Of a DNA stretch of 64,000 bases, positions 21,701-32,880 are shown one piece after another; the stretch's first letter is position 1; the number at the start of each line of letters is the position of its first letter. This stretch comes from Prorocentrum cordatum (taxonomy: Eukaryota > Sar > Dinophyceae > Prorocentrales > Prorocentraceae): contig CAUYUJ010019281.1 in assembly GCA_963575745.1 (NCBI GenBank), forward strand, positions 55,001 to 119,000, in the 5' to 3' direction. Both the position numbers and the translations under genes were made by a program. The notes under the pieces are model-generated. The model was not told where the DNA came from. It worked only from the letters and a program-made list of their open reading frames with translations, and did no database searches.

Positions 21701-21834
21701 GCATGCGGAGGGCAGAGGCAGGGATGGAAAGAGGGGAGCTGGAGAAGACGGAGAGGAGGAGTGAGACTCGGAGCGCTGTCTCTTCAAAACGAGGACCCAA
21801 CACCACCGTGGGAACAATGGGACATTAGCGATTT

Positions 21835-22065
21835 TGACCTCCAGGGGCCCTCTTGGCGGCGCTCTTCGAGCTTTCTTGGGCCGTTTTGTGGGCTTCGTGG
21901 GCCATTTTGAAACTATCTTGGCCGCCTTAGACTTGTCGAGGGTCGTTCTGGAATGGTGTTGGGCGGCATATTTCGAAACCAACGTGGCCGTCTTGGAGGC
22001 CTCTTAGTCCGTCTTGGCCCCATCTTGGCGCCCTGGCAATTGCAAGTGGAAAGAGGCCCTGGATG
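21835..22065 (+). repeat. Decayed CTTGGGC/GGCCCTCTTGG repeats
   Basis: Irregular repeats of (G)GCCxTCTTGG and TTTCTTGGGCC. Same theme as 54.42 and 58.35 kb, and as 10.39 kb in reverse. Confidence 0.55.
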
Positions 22066-22578
22066 AGCCCAGAGGGGAGTCGTCGTAGGCCAGGGGAGGG
22101 TCAAATGCGCAGCGTTGGACCCCGGGGAGAATGGATTTCACACGCCTGGAGACCCACGAAAGGGATCTGCGGATTTATAGCCTAGGCAGTGTTCCAGCTC
22201 AGAGTGCGCAGCATGATTATGTGTGAGTGCAAAAAAGCTTCCCCAGAGAAGTGGCTTCAGAGATGCCGCGATGCTGGAGGAGGTGGGCTCCGAGGACGCC
22301 GACGACACTCCGACGGTGGCGACGCGTCGCCCCCAGTGCACGATGCGCGCGGGGGTGCCGCGAACGCCGCCCGCCGCGCCGGAGCCGCGAGGACCGCCCG
22401 GCCTCCGCGCGGCTGCGCCCGCCAGCGCGCCGCAGCGGGGCCTGGGCCGCACCGCGCCCTCGTGGGGGGGGGGGGCGCCGCGGAGGGGCGGCTGCGGCCG
22501 CCCGAGCCGCTCCGAGCACCTGCGGGCCGCCGCTGCCCCGTCGGGGCGATCGAGGTGGGCACGGAGGGAAGGGGCATT
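22066..22578. other. No supported gene; weak exon candidate
   Basis: The plus-strand frame around 22255-22450 reads VGSEDADDTPTVATRRP and PEPRGPPGLRAAAPASAP, compatible with a Pro-rich coding exon. No splice sites or family can be fixed, and its GC richness would leave such frames open by chance. Confidence 0.2.
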
Positions 22579-22746
22579 CGGGGGTGGACAGACCTCCTAC
22601 CCTGACACGTCGATTAAGGAATTGGCCGTTTTCGGTTCGCGAGAGGGCGTCGCGGCCGTCATCTTTGCGGGTCCAGGTCCGTCGGCTTCGGTCCCAGGCC
22701 GTTTTCACTGAGGGGAGGTCTACTAAAGGGAGGTTTGTCCACCGCC
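22579..22746 (+). mobile_element. MITE-B copy 2
   Basis: GGGGTGGACAGACCTCCTAC at the left and GGAGGTTTGTCCACCGCC at the right form the terminal inverted repeat. Nearly every interior block of 2858-3023 is present in the same order. Confidence 0.7.
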
Positions 22747-22921
22747 GAGGTATACGAAGACCGGCAGCAGTTCGGGGGGCGGCCGAACCGACCCCTGTCG
22801 GGCCATCCCCTGCCGTTCGTCATGTCCCCCTCGCCTCGCCCCGAGGCCTACGGTGCGCGGCCGGAGGGCAGCCTGAAAGGCGAGGGTGGCGTCACGGAAG
22901 GGGATGATTTGCTAGGGTTAA

Positions 22922-23072
22922 GTCGGGCCTGTCCTTCTACAGGAGGAATCTTCAGAAGTATTTAGAAAATAGTTACGGAGACATGTTTTCCATTATTTTT
23001 GTTCATGTTGTTTTTTGTTTGACGTTTCTTGTTTTTCGTCCAAAATTCGCCTGTAGGAGGACACGCCCGACC
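22922..23072 (+). mobile_element. MITE-A copy 3 (best preserved)
   Basis: Terminal inverted repeats of about 25 bp: left GTCGGGCCTGTCCTTCTACA; right end read inward GTCGGGCGTGTCCTCCTACA. TAA directly precedes (22919-22921) and follows (23073-23075) the element, a candidate 3-bp target duplication of the kind made by PIF/Harbinger-like transposases. The AT-rich interior has no coding capacity. Confidence 0.75.
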
Positions 23073-23095
23073 TAATGCGAGGGGTCGGTTAAGCC

Positions 23096-23350
23096 ATGCC
23101 CGAGCGGTCCCTGCCCACTTTGAGCATGGAGCGCTGTCGGCGTCTCAGCGGTAGTTCTCCACTTGAGATAGCAGGTTGCCTGCCCAGCAGCGGCCGCTGT
23201 CGGTATTGGACAACATGCGTTGTGGGCATCGTGCCCATTCTTTCCCTACCCATTTCGGGTGTGCCAGCCCCAGTTCCGGAAGCGCGGCGGAAAACCGTGG
23301 TGCCTGAGGTCGTACATCGGGGGCGGCCAAAGAGGGGGATCACTAAGTAG
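23096..23350 (+). other. Unassigned 84-codon open frame
   Basis: An ATG-started frame without low-complexity sequence; the opposite strand is open over 95 codons too. I recognise no domain in either. It directly follows MITE-A copy 3. Coding status is undetermined; double-strand openness argues for composition rather than selection. Confidence 0.15.
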
Positions 23351-24500
23351 GGGGTGGATATGATGGCCAGGGCCATGGCATCTCCCCAGATCTCATGGCG
23401 CCTCTTCTTCTTGTCGTGCGTCTCCTAGCTCCGCTTGGACCGCGCACGTGCCTCGGGCAATGATTTGCGACGCCCCTCTTGGACGCCTCCTTCTTGGACG
23501 CTCCCGATGATTCCGGATGTCGTCTAGGAACGTGGTGTAAATGGGGTGCGGTGCCGCGGCTGAAAACAGTGATGCTATCTATGATAGCCGCAGGTGCCTT
23601 GCATCCCGATCTCAACAACGCTGGCTCTCTGCCGACCGCTTCAAACAAAGCCAGGATGCCTGATTCCAGCTCCCCCACCCGTCCACGGTCCAACCTGAAC
23701 GGCGACACCAGTGGTGGTCACCAGTGGTGATCGCCCACTCCCCGCGCCGTGCGCCGGACGCCGCGCCACGCCTCGAGTCGGACGCCGCGCTGGGCGAGGC
23801 GGGCGCGGTGCGGCGAGGCAGCGCCGCTCGCGGCGTCTGCGGCAGCGGCCTCGGCGCGGCCCCGCGAGGGCCCAGGGCCCGGGGTTCCACGGAGCGCGCC
23901 CTCTCTCGGTCTGCGGGCGCGAGCTGGTGGTGGTCGTGGAAGGCCAGGGGCAGCGATAGGGGGGATCGGCTCAGGGAGGGGGCGCTTCTGGTTCGAGGCT
24001 CGAAGTCTGCCTGGCTTTTCCGTATACTCTCGGCTAGGGGGCCTCAGGCGAACCCTGCCCCTGCCCCCCACGATTTCTGAGGGGGAGGCTGGGGTTCGCT
24101 TCGATCGGGAGCTCCCGAGTGAAGTGAACCCCACCCTCCCCCACAGAAGTCGTGGGGGGTCGGGGGAAGGGTTCGCATGTGGCCCCCTATCGGCGGGCTT
24201 CCAGCCTCGGGGTGCGCTCCAGCAGCTGCGCCTCGACGAGGGCGCTCCCGGGGTGCTCGCATATCGGCCCAGACAAGCGGCCGCCCGAGGCCCGACTGGT
24301 GGCGCGGAAGCCGAAGCCCAAGTCGGGGGCAGCGTTGGAGGGGGGGGGGGGGGCGGCTGGGCTCCGGGGGGGCATGCACGGACCCCGAATCGCCAACCTC
24401 ATCGCCGAGAAGGGGCCCGATGGCCCCCCCTCCGCCCACGAGCGTGCGGGGGCGCTCTCGGTGCCCCTTGAGGTTGCCCCCTCCCTGTGCCAGTGCCCCC
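23351..24500. other. No supported gene
   Basis: Very GC-rich. A local inverted repeat near 24050-24165 pairs GGCGAACCCTGCCCCTGCCC with the later GGGGAAGGGTTCGC region, and CCCCACGATTTCTGAGGGGG with the CCCCCACAGAAGTCGTGGGG region, so this stretch can fold back on itself. No recognised protein. Confidence 0.45.
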
Positions 24501-24519
24501 GATCGCTGCCCCTCGGACG

Positions 24520-24592
24520 AGAGCCATGATCAGGGTCGGGCTTTCCGGGGACGCCGCTCTGGAAAAACTGGGACGTCGAATGTCTGGGGTTA
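24520..24592 (+). mobile_element. GACGTCG-end element, fragment
   Basis: The right terminus read inward, CCCCAGACATTCGACGTCCC followed by AGTTTTTCC, matches the terminus at 4.14-4.17 kb (CCCAGAGATCCGACGTCGTG, then ATTTTTTCC). The left part is not clearly conserved. Confidence 0.35.
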
Positions 24593-25593
24593 ACGATTCT
24601 CGCGTTGCGAGGCAGGGGTTGGGAGGACAAGGGTATAGGGCAACGGCACTCACGTCCAGGCGAGCCGCAGCAAGAGGGCCACCGTGGGCTGGACGAGCGC
24701 GGCCTCCCCGAGGGGCCGCCACCGGCGCGGGACGGCCGGCGGCGAAGGGGCGGATGATGCGGGCTCCGAGCAGATCCCGACGCGCAGCACAGTCTTTCTG
24801 GCAACTTCGGGGTGTGCGTTCAGTTTGCCAGGCGCACCAGTTTGGTGCCCCCCCCCCAGGGCTGGCCGGCCCTGGGGGGGGAGGTCGGGTTCGGATAATT
24901 CAGAGGCCGAGAGAGAGCGAGAGAGAGAGAGAGAAAGAGAGACAGAAAAAAGAGAGAGAGAGAGAGAGAGTGAGGAGGGGGAAGAGGGTGAGAAGAGGAG
25001 GGCACGTAACAAGACTCAGGCCAGAAAGGGGCACCCCAGATGAAGAGCCCCTCGCGTGAAACAAATGCACTTCAAGAGCTTCGACGTTTACCCCACGAGA
25101 GTTCGCCCCTCCACGCCTTCTTTCCCAGGCGTCAGACGTTCCATGTCTGGGCCCTTTCCCGGGGACATGTTTGTTTTTCTTGTTTTTTTGTATCCTGCGT
25201 CTTTTTGTCGACGGTCCCGTGGCTCGCTGGGAGCGCCCAGAGGCCGAAACTTGCCGAAACCTACGGTCGGGATCTTTACACACCGCGCGAGGGCGTCAGG
25301 AATGAACAGCGAGCAGCCTGGAGCAACGGGACTGCCATCAAGCCCGACGCACACTTGACCTGTCACAGAACCGCGGGGGGAGGCCCGGTCCGCTCGCCAG
25401 CCTCCTGCGCGGGGTCCGATCCCTTCCCTTCCTCCTTCCCAGGCCCTTCCAGAGGCCCAGAGATGGCCTCCAGAGGTCTTTACCCATGTGGTGACGTGCG
25501 CACTCGTGACATACCTGTGACAGAGTTGTCACGCTCGTGTTCGATTACAACGGGGTTTATACTAAGTTGCAGCATCGTTGATTTTCCTTCCAG
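24593..25593. other. No supported gene
   Basis: Contains a (GA)n tract at about 24905-24975 and a T-rich stretch near 25165-25205. No protein family recognised. Confidence 0.4.
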
Positions 25594-25694
25594 TCACTTC
25601 ATTCACTGCTGAGACTTCGGAGGCAGAGGTGGCCGATAGTGTGCGAGACATTCCCGAGCGTGCCTTGGAGTCCCCCTCCGCCGAGGCGCAAGAG
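25594..25694 (+). CDS. Possible internal exon, unknown protein
   Basis: A good-looking acceptor (GATTTTCCTTCCAG at 25580-25593) precedes a stop-free acidic reading frame of 33 codons (TSFTAETSEAEVADSVRDIP and on), and a GT donor follows at 25695 after CAAGAG. A second acceptor (TTTTCTGTTCTTCCAG) at 25979 opens a frame of about 34 codons in compatible phase. No domain is recognised. The splice signals are what make it worth listing. Confidence 0.25.
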
Positions 25695-26047
25695 GTTGCC
25701 AGCCTGTGGTGACTTTTTGTGCACTGCTGGAGCGCTCCGCCTGTGCCGGCACAGGCCTGGCTCAGGGAACCGCAGCGGTGGAAGGCCCAGCCGCGCCCCG
25801 CTTGCCGTGCCTCGGAACATACAGAGCGGCATGGGCATGATCTCTTGGAGGCCAGCGGATCGGCTTTCGGCCCCCCTCCCTGGCGCGTGGATCGCGCCGC
25901 CAGGGGGCCCCAACGCCGCTTCAAGAAGTCCAAGCGGACCTTCATGAAATCGTGATGATGCAGTTTTCTGTTCTTCCAGTTCCCTCGCCAGAGGTCTGGC
26001 GGGCTGGTCCATTCGAGTCCGCGGGCCCTCAGAGATTTCGGCCTACC

Positions 26048-26115
26048 CCTGAGATCCGACGTCGCGAGCAAAGATGCAGCACCGTGAAACGTCGCAACCA
26101 GACCCCTCGACCCCG
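26048..26115 (-). mobile_element. GACGTCG-end element, inverted fragment
   Basis: CCTGAGATCCGACGTCGCGA followed by GCAAAGATGCAGCA repeats the terminal word found at 4.15, 50.70 and 53.90 kb. Confidence 0.35.
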
Positions 26116-26358
26116 CCTTTCTGCTGCATGTCTCGAGCTGCATCGATCTCCACGAGGGCCCCGGGCCAAGAGAATGGGCGGAAACGCCGGGTGCAAAGAA
26201 GTCGCAGGCCAAAGTTTGCAGCAGCGTACTTTGTCGGAGGTCTGGCCCGTTTCCCGCCCCCCCTATGACGTAACGCTCCCCCCCCACCCAGTGCGCTTTG
26301 GGCACTGCCGCCGCGCGCATCGAGATCTGCACAGGTGTCCGAATAGGAGTCTGTTCCG

Positions 26359-26360
26359 CA

Positions 26361-26424
<64 letters not shown>
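26359..26424. repeat. (TCG)n microsatellite
   Basis: Pure GTC/TCG triplets followed by GCTCGTCGTCGCTCGTCGC. The downstream words TCATCGTCCTCGTGCGCGCG recur near 27795. Confidence 0.9.
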
Positions 26425-26425
<1 letters not shown>

Positions 26426-26599
26426 TCGTCGTCGCTCGTCGCTCGTCGCTCATCGTCCTCGTGCGCGCGGACGCGGTTGGAGCCTGTTTCTTATTCTGGG
26501 CCGATGGCGGCAATCATCTGGGGGGTGGTAATGTCACGATTCGCGCCAGTGGCGTCTGGGAATGCCCAGGAATGACCGAGGACGGGTAGCAGCAGCATG

Positions 26600-26900
26600 T
26601 TGGTGGCGATCTGCACCACAGCGCCTGTGTACACCACAGTGCCTGCGTGCACCACGGCGCCTGTGTACACCACACCGCCTACGTACACCACAGCAGCCGC
26701 GTGCAACACAGCGCCAGCGTGTGCTACAGTGCCCGCGGGCACCACAGCGCTTGTGTACACAACAGCGCCCGCGTACACCACATCAGCCGTGTGCAGCACA
26801 GAACCAGCGTACACCACAATGCCTGCGCGCACTGCAGCCCCTGTGTACACCACGGCGCCTGTGTACACCACGGCAACCGTGTGCAACAGAGCACCACGGT
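26600..26900 (+). repeat. 21-bp minisatellite, forward array
   Basis: Units of about 18-24 bp around ACACCACAGCGCCTGTGT with many point changes. The protein frames (CTTAPVYTT-like) are artefacts. The inverted partner is at 27415-27730. Confidence 0.85.
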
Positions 26901-27179
26901 TGCATATAGAATTGTTTCGAATCCTTGTGGCAAAATGGAGCGCTTGTGGATTCCACTGAAAGGAATCCTTATGGAAAAAGGTGCGCCGTTGGAATCTACG
27001 AACCCTCCCGAGCCCGGCCGCATCATCCGAATTTCTCCCATCAGCGCCAAGGAGGCTCCTGCAAAATTGGCCGTCCGAGAACCAAGTGGAATGATTCAAT
27101 AAACCATTATGCGGTGCACGCAGAGATGTGCACGTGCGCTGTAGCGCCGACCCGCACGGAAGGGGGAAGGGTGGGTGAG
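26901..27179. other. Unassigned unique sequence
   Basis: Between the two minisatellite arrays. It contains CACTGAAAGGAATCCTTATGG and similar ordinary-complexity sequence. I recognise no gene. Confidence 0.3.
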
Positions 27180-27180
27180 T

Positions 27181-27262
<82 letters not shown>

Positions 27263-27300
27263 GGAGGAGGAGGAGGAGGAGGAGGAGGAGGAGGAGGAGG
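27180..27300. repeat. (GAT)n then (GAG)n
   Basis: About 80 bp of pure GAT followed by about 40 bp of GAG. It sits near the centre of the inverted minisatellite pair. Confidence 0.9.
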
Positions 27301-27414
27301 TGGAATGGAGGAGGAGGGAGAAGGAAATAACGTCGCATTCTATTATCAACACTCCCCTGGCGTGGTGTTTCGCTATCCGCCGAAAATCCTCACCTACATG
27401 CTTCTTATAATTGT

Positions 27415-27730
27415 CCTGTGCACACAGGCGCTGTGGTGCACACCAGCGCTGCATTGCACGCGGATGCTGTGGTGTAGACAGGCGTCGTGGTGTGCACAGG
27501 CGCTGCGGTGCACGCAAGCACTGTGGTGTACACAGGCGCTGTGTTGCACAGGGTTGCTGCGGTGTACACATTCGCTGTGGTGTACACCGACGGTGTGGTG
27601 CACACAAGCACTGTGTTGTACACATGTGCTGCGTTGCACGCGGCTGTTGCGGGGTACGCGGGCGGCGCTGTGGTGTACAGGCGCTGCAGTGCACGCGAGC
27701 ACTGTGGTGCACACTGTGGTGCACACAGGC
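27415..27730 (-). repeat. 21-bp minisatellite, inverted array
   Basis: Reverse complement of the 26600-26900 unit (ACAGGCGCTGTGGTGTAC type). Followed at 27752 by a GTCGTC/GCTCGTCGCTCG block like the one preceding the first array. Confidence 0.85.
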
Positions 27731-28924
27731 GTACCATCTACATGCTGCTCGTGTCGTCGTCGTCGTCGCTCGTCGCTCGTGGCTCGTCGCTCATTGTCGT
27801 CGTGCGCGCGGGCGCGGATGTGGGGGCGTTACGTCATCCCCCCCCCTCGCCCCCCCCCATGATTCCCGTCATCGCCGAAAAGACAGAAACGCGCTCCAAG
27901 AAATCCGCACGGAGCTCCAGATTTTATGGTCTTTCCTAGGGCCCTCGCTCGCTCGTCCTTTTTCGGACCCTCGTTCGGTCCTGTGCTGCCGTGTACGCTC
28001 GAACCAGCAAAACCTAAAGATCATGTTTACCCAGGTTTTCGTTCCTCTAGGGTCTTCACCAGTGGGGCTGCTTTCCGCCCGTGGACCTTCTTGTCTCCTG
28101 GCCCCGTGGCCTGGAGATCGTGGATGCCGAAGGCGGGGGAACGATGACCAGAGGGGTGCGGACATCCGGACCGGGGCCATGAGAACCTCCCTGATGTCGT
28201 GGCCCCCCCTTCTTCTCTCATACTACATGCCCTGATCCTCTCCTCCGCGCACATGCCTCAGACCATGGTGCGCTGAACCTCCCTCTTCACCAACGTCCGG
28301 CGATGCGAATCTTCCAATCCGCGGCCCCAGAGATCTCGACCACTTCCCTGGAGCAACTTCTCGTTCCGTTTTCATACTTGATGGTCCCCCGACCCGAGCC
28401 CCGGACGCCAGAACGAAGGAAGCACATCAGGGTTGAAGCGTTGGGCCCGCCTCGGCGCCCTCGAGAACCCCGTCCCGGGAGGCCGAGGGCGAGGCGAGAA
28501 CCGTTGGGGTTGAGCAGATCAGCCCGCCCGAGGTCGGGCCCTGCAGAGTCCGAGGCCTCGAGGCTGACACCAACACCAGCATCGGCGGTGTGTCTCCGCC
28601 GAGGGCTGCCTTGCTGGTGACCTTCGGGCCTCCTGTAGGGGGCCGAACGCTTGCCACCGACGCCAGGGTCTGGGATCCTCTGCCTCCGTGGCAGCCCAAG
28701 CATCCGGCCGCGTTCGTACTTTTTGGATGCATTGGGCCCCAGAGGTCTGGTCCCATCAGCTGGGGCCAGCCTTTCCTCCCGAGCCTTTGTTTGACGGCTC
28801 CGGGGCCCGGCGAAGGCCCCCGGGGACGCCGAAGAGGGGCCCCGACGCCGTGGTGTTTGCACGACGCGAGGGGGTCGGGGGAGGCAGCCCCCCCGTGCTG
28901 GTGCTGGTGCTCCCCTCGACGCTC
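27731..28924. other. No supported gene
   Basis: Includes a short block at about 28310-28400 (CCCAGAGATCTCGACCACTT) related to 50335-50410. No recognisable protein family. Confidence 0.4.
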
Positions 28925-29070
28925 CCCTGCAGAGCCCGGCGCGCCGCTCTCCCCTGGCGGGATGGCCGGCGCCGCGGAGCTGCACGCCGCGCAGCAGAGC
29001 GCGGAGGCGCTGGGCTCCCCGGACCTCCGGCGGCGCGCCAGGCTCACCTCGCCCAGGCGTTGCGCAACCT
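28925..29070 (+). CDS. Possible exon, unknown protein
   Basis: After CTCCCCTGCAG the frame reads PGAPLSPGGMAGAAELHAAQ and continues QSAEALGSPDLRRRARLTSP, which looks like soluble protein. There is no clear donor and no family, and the very high GC keeps other frames open too. Confidence 0.2.
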
Positions 29071-29129
29071 CAGGAGGTCGTCTTAGTTTGGGCACCCCTT
29101 GTTTTTCTGTCGGCGGGGAGGAAGCTCGC

Positions 29130-29245
29130 CCCTCCTCCTCCTCCTCCTCCTGCTCCTCCTCCTCTTGCTCCTCCTCCTCCTCCTCCTCCTCCTCTTGCTC
29201 CTCCTCCTCCTCCTGCTCGTCCTCCTCCTCCTCCTTTTCCTCAGC
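29130..29245. repeat. (CTC)n microsatellite
   Basis: CTCCTCCTCC with TGCTCC interruptions, ending just before LINE-2. Confidence 0.9.
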
Positions 29246-29361
29246 CGCTGTTTCAGACGTGCAGCGCGCGCGGGCGGCTCGCTCCCAGGCCGGGAACCCC
29301 CACTCAGGAACGAGGATGCTGCACTTCATGTTCCCCCCGCACGGGGCACACTGCATGCAGG

Positions 29362-30244
29362 ATGTTTTTCTTGTTTTGCTCTCGCATGCGCGTGTGCACG
29401 TACAACCCGTTATCGGCCACGTACGAGAAATATGAGGACATATCGAGTGAATTGAGCTGTTGGGATGCAGTTATGGTAGCAGGCACGTGTCAGACCGCCC
29501 AGCCATATCATGGAGCACAACAACATGCGCATGCGCGGCACTGGACAATACACTTCGCAAAAGGATCAGGAAGCTAGTGTCGTGTGCATGTGGTGTGGGT
29601 ATACTGGTGCATAATCGTATACCGAGCATAGCAGTGCACACAGTCTTCATGCCGCCTGTCCAACTTCGACGAGGAGTAGGAAGCATACGTGCACAGACGA
29701 GAGAAGTTGACTTTGAAGCATTTTGTATTTACCTGGCGCCCTGAGTGACGGCACGCGCAATATTATTGCCGAGCGTGTGTTTAAGTGGATTGGGAATCCA
29801 CTGGGCACGATGGGGGTTCGATGCGCTATCATTGTAGGCCAGGATGTGAACGGCGGACTAGGATTGCACAGGGCCGAGGATGGCACCATGCAGCGCACGC
29901 GCCGTGTATCGTGTGGGGGTAAGAATTTGAATTGTGAAAATGTTACGGGCTGGATGACAGAGGTTTCTGTTACAGAAACGGACGGGCTGTGGTGACGACT
30001 TTCTTTGAGCATCGACATACCTATTATGGCCTACAGGGGCAAAGGTCACACGTCGACCACGTGGCTGTCCTTCCCGGTGCCATCCCACTCGTCTCTCAAT
30101 GCGGCTGTTTGTATAGAACCGCTCACCGCTAAGCGGCTGCCGAAGATCCCAGATATAAGATTTCGAGATCACATCCCAATCGGTAGCCACGTGGACATGT
30201 CAGTTGCGAACAAAGGGTGCCGACAGGTGTCACTGACAAGATAG
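29362..30244 (+). pseudogene. LINE-2 EEP endonuclease domain
   Basis: Exonuclease-endonuclease-phosphatase domain that would nick target DNA for reverse-transcription priming. Five pieces in three frames read, in order: CTYNPLSATYEKYEDISSEL (N-terminal strand), CGVGILVHNRIPSIAVHTVF, CAIIVGQDVNGGLGL (the D-x-N motif, near 29840), TTFFEHRHTYYGLQGQRSHV then DHVAVLP, and RFRDHIPIG (C-terminal D-H motif, near 30170). This order and spacing are those of LINE EEP domains. At least four frameshifts and one in-frame stop (30.13 kb) mean no active enzyme. Confidence 0.8.
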
Positions 30245-30249
30245 ACCGG

Positions 30250-32080
30250 GTGTGATTGATGAGGTGCGAATAAAAAAGGTGTCAAGCGTGAAGAGTTGTC
30301 CACCAAGATGGGTGAGCATATTTTAAAATGTACCGCGCGCAGCATGGACGGCGCATATAGCAGAATGCGCATTCAAAGGATGCAGCTCTTGGAGGAGAGT
30401 AGGCAGTTGCGAGAGGGACTTCAGGAGGAAGGGTCGGCGGTGCACAGGATGGAGGTAGAGGGGGGGGCTCACGAGGGCGACGGCAGCGCTTGAGGAGCTG
30501 AGGGAAGCGCGCGTCGCAGCGGAAAGGGAAGGTAGTCAGAGAGACTCGGGGGGCGCACCAGGACAATGTGTTCGCAGGTGCGAACGGGCCCTGAGTGGAG
30601 TATCAGAGACATGGCAGGGGCCCAAGAAGCGCTTCTACTACTTTCGTCGATGTCATTGATCGGGTGAGCAGGGATAGGAAAAAGCTGGGGCGGGACCCGC
30701 GCGAGGATGGACTAGCTTGCACATCTCTGGCTCGGGAACAGACCGGCCAGGATTGCGCAGAGGATTGCGAGCTTGAGGACAGCAGCTCTCCCTTCTTGCA
30801 GTTAAATGCTGACCTCCGCTCCAGAGTGCATCGGGATCTTGGCCTTGGAAAAAGTTCAGCCGGACAAGAAAAAAAGACACGCGCGCACGTCCCAGGGGCC
30901 CCCGGCCGAGGTGGCGCGGATGTTGAGTGAGCAGAAACTATACCCGGCAGGCCCGGGCGTCGAGGCTGCAAGACAATGTGCGGGGGGATCCGGGCTGCTG
31001 AGAAAGACGAAGACGAAGACGGAATGGCAAATCACAGCACCCACTACCTCTTAGTTAGAGGACGAAAGCTCTTGCAGAAGCCAGGGTGGCTCCCAGGGGG
31101 CACGACGGGGGCGCGGCGGCGAGCAGGGGGCGATGCGGCACGATGGACGGTCGATGACCCCCGCGGGCAGTTTGGGAGAGCTGAGCATTCGGGACTGGGG
31201 GGTCTAGAGCTTGGGGCCCTGGAGGTGCGATTGAAGATTCTCGAGCGATTTAGGGGGTGCCAAATTAGTCCCATAGTTCCGCGGCGGAAGAGCCGAACGG
31301 CAAGGTGGGGATAGCCGGCAAACAAAAATAATGCATGCGCATTGGGCTGCAAGCGTGGCGCGGCACAGCGGGGCCATGCATCGCGGAGCTCTGCTTATTT
31401 CGCGACCTCATTTTGCGCGCGAAGGCCTAGCGCGCAAGTCACGAGATAATGCGGCACTAGCATTGCTGGCAACGAAGTGGAGATGTGAACGCTGGGCGGT
31501 CTTTAATCATGTGCGATTTCGGCTGCGCCAACGCCTCTTCATCGACAGATCGAAGCATGCTTCGAGAGCGACTTGATTGCGCAACCGATGATCATGCTGC
31601 CTTACGCGCGCGGTGCGATGGAGCACGCATCTCTGTCCATTCAGGCCACTGGCGAGCGAGCGGAATTGAAGGCAACGCGGGGGCCCAAAAGGGCTTCGCC
31701 CTCGCTCTGAGAGATTTTTTCGAGAGCTGCAATCCAGTCGCATAGATGTGGTTTGAGGGTGGGCGGGGGGGGGGTGGGGGGAGAGGGGGAAGGGCGGCAT
31801 CGCAATTGAACAGCCGGATTGAAGATCCATGCGGCGATCTGAGCATGAGCACGTCCATAGGCGACATTACGAAGATTCCGACGCTGCCCATAGGAGCGCA
31901 GAAGACAGATCTTGTAGAACAAGTAAACCTGGTGAGTGGTAGACTCGAGCAGGCCCTGGAAGCGGGGAACTGGCGCCTCCGCCCTGACGAGACTAACCGC
32001 CATCTTGCATTGCGCGGCGGTCGCAGCTACCAGCGCGGCCGCGCGCGCCGTCGGGCCGGGGGCCGGGCAGTGCGATGAAG
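30250..32080 (+). pseudogene. LINE-2 linker and reverse transcriptase remains
   Basis: The linker includes ETWQGPKKRFYYFRRCH near 30600-30650, matching the segment between endonuclease and RT that I remember from dinoflagellate LINEs. RT remains: a motif-B-like stretch, RASGIEGNAGAQKGFALALR (near 31650-31710), then FFESCNPVA; a motif-C position read as STSIGDITK near 31850, where Y/F-x-D-D is expected, so one catalytic Asp is gone; and RLEQALEAGNWRLRPDETNR just after. Frameshifts are frequent. The assignment depends on order and context more than on any single motif. Confidence 0.6.
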
Positions 32081-32344
32081 AGGCGCTGCGATGCAGCAAG
32101 AGCAGGCAATGTAGTGCGCTTCGGTCCTCGAAGATTTCGAGTGTCACCGTGCGCGGCGTGCTCGCAGCCTTCGTCGTGGGAGCAACATTGAGCGGGTTGG
32201 CATGTTCCATCAGCGGCAAGAAGTACACGACGCAAAGGCGACCGACATCCCACTTTGCAAACTACTACGGTACTTATCGAGAGGCAAGAGCTGCTTTGCG
32301 GACGCGGCGGGGGGGGGGGGGAGATGACGACGTCGATGGTTTAA

Positions 32345-32880
32345 GTGTTCAGGGCACGGGTGATCAGCAGGAGTGCTGATGCGCTGAAGGCGAGAAGATT
32401 GATGTGGCACCAGCGCGGGGCCCAACTCCTGAATGACCATGAAGCCGGTCATGCAGCAGTCTTTGGCGCTTCCAAGAGTGGCCCGGGCGCAGGGGCGGCG
32501 CGCTTCCGGGGCAGGAGCACGAGGCGAGAGCAAGCTGCGCCACGGAGGGAACATCATCTCGGCGACGCGCGGTACCTACCTAGCTACTCGCGACCCCGAA
32601 TTTCAAGAATGGTATAATTCATTACCGTGCGACACGAGTCTGTTCGCAGTCGGTGGCAAAGAGCGTGGGGGGCGGGCCACGACGGGCCCGGCGGTTCTTA
32701 ACAGCGTCGCTAGAGCGGAAACATCGCCGACCACAGCCCGAACCTCTAGAGGAGGAGGGCGACGACGACCCAGCTGAACTCCATAGGCAGTTCTAGTGGT
32801 ATTATAAGATGTCAGATTCTGAGGGCGTCGAAGTAGTTTGCGGATGCAGCTTTCGATCGGCAGCGGCACTTGCGGCGCAC
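32345..32880 (+). pseudogene. LINE-2 post-RT region and first zinc finger
   Basis: Decayed thumb/connection sequence, then from the ATG at 32809 VVCGCSFRSAAALAAHRR, a C-x-C...H finger that in this family lies between RT and the C-terminal domain. The His-Arg-Arg at 32878-32886 is followed by the LINE-1 insertion. Its continuation is at 37967 in the same codon phase when the right copy of the duplicated target is used. Confidence 0.65.

Noticed and set aside
21901-21925. Second spliced-leader-like site (GGGCCATTTTGAAAC)
   Set aside because: Only the CCATTTTG core agrees; the flanking SL bases do not match.
23096-23376. Open frames on both strands after MITE-A copy 3
   Set aside because: No domain, openness on both strands and no splice or start context; kept only as an unassigned low-confidence entry.
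26597-26959. Thr/Ala/Tyr repeat protein (TTAPVYTT type)
   Set aside because: Direct translation of the 21-bp minisatellite. The inverted array gives similar frames on the other strand, so it is a repeat artefact.
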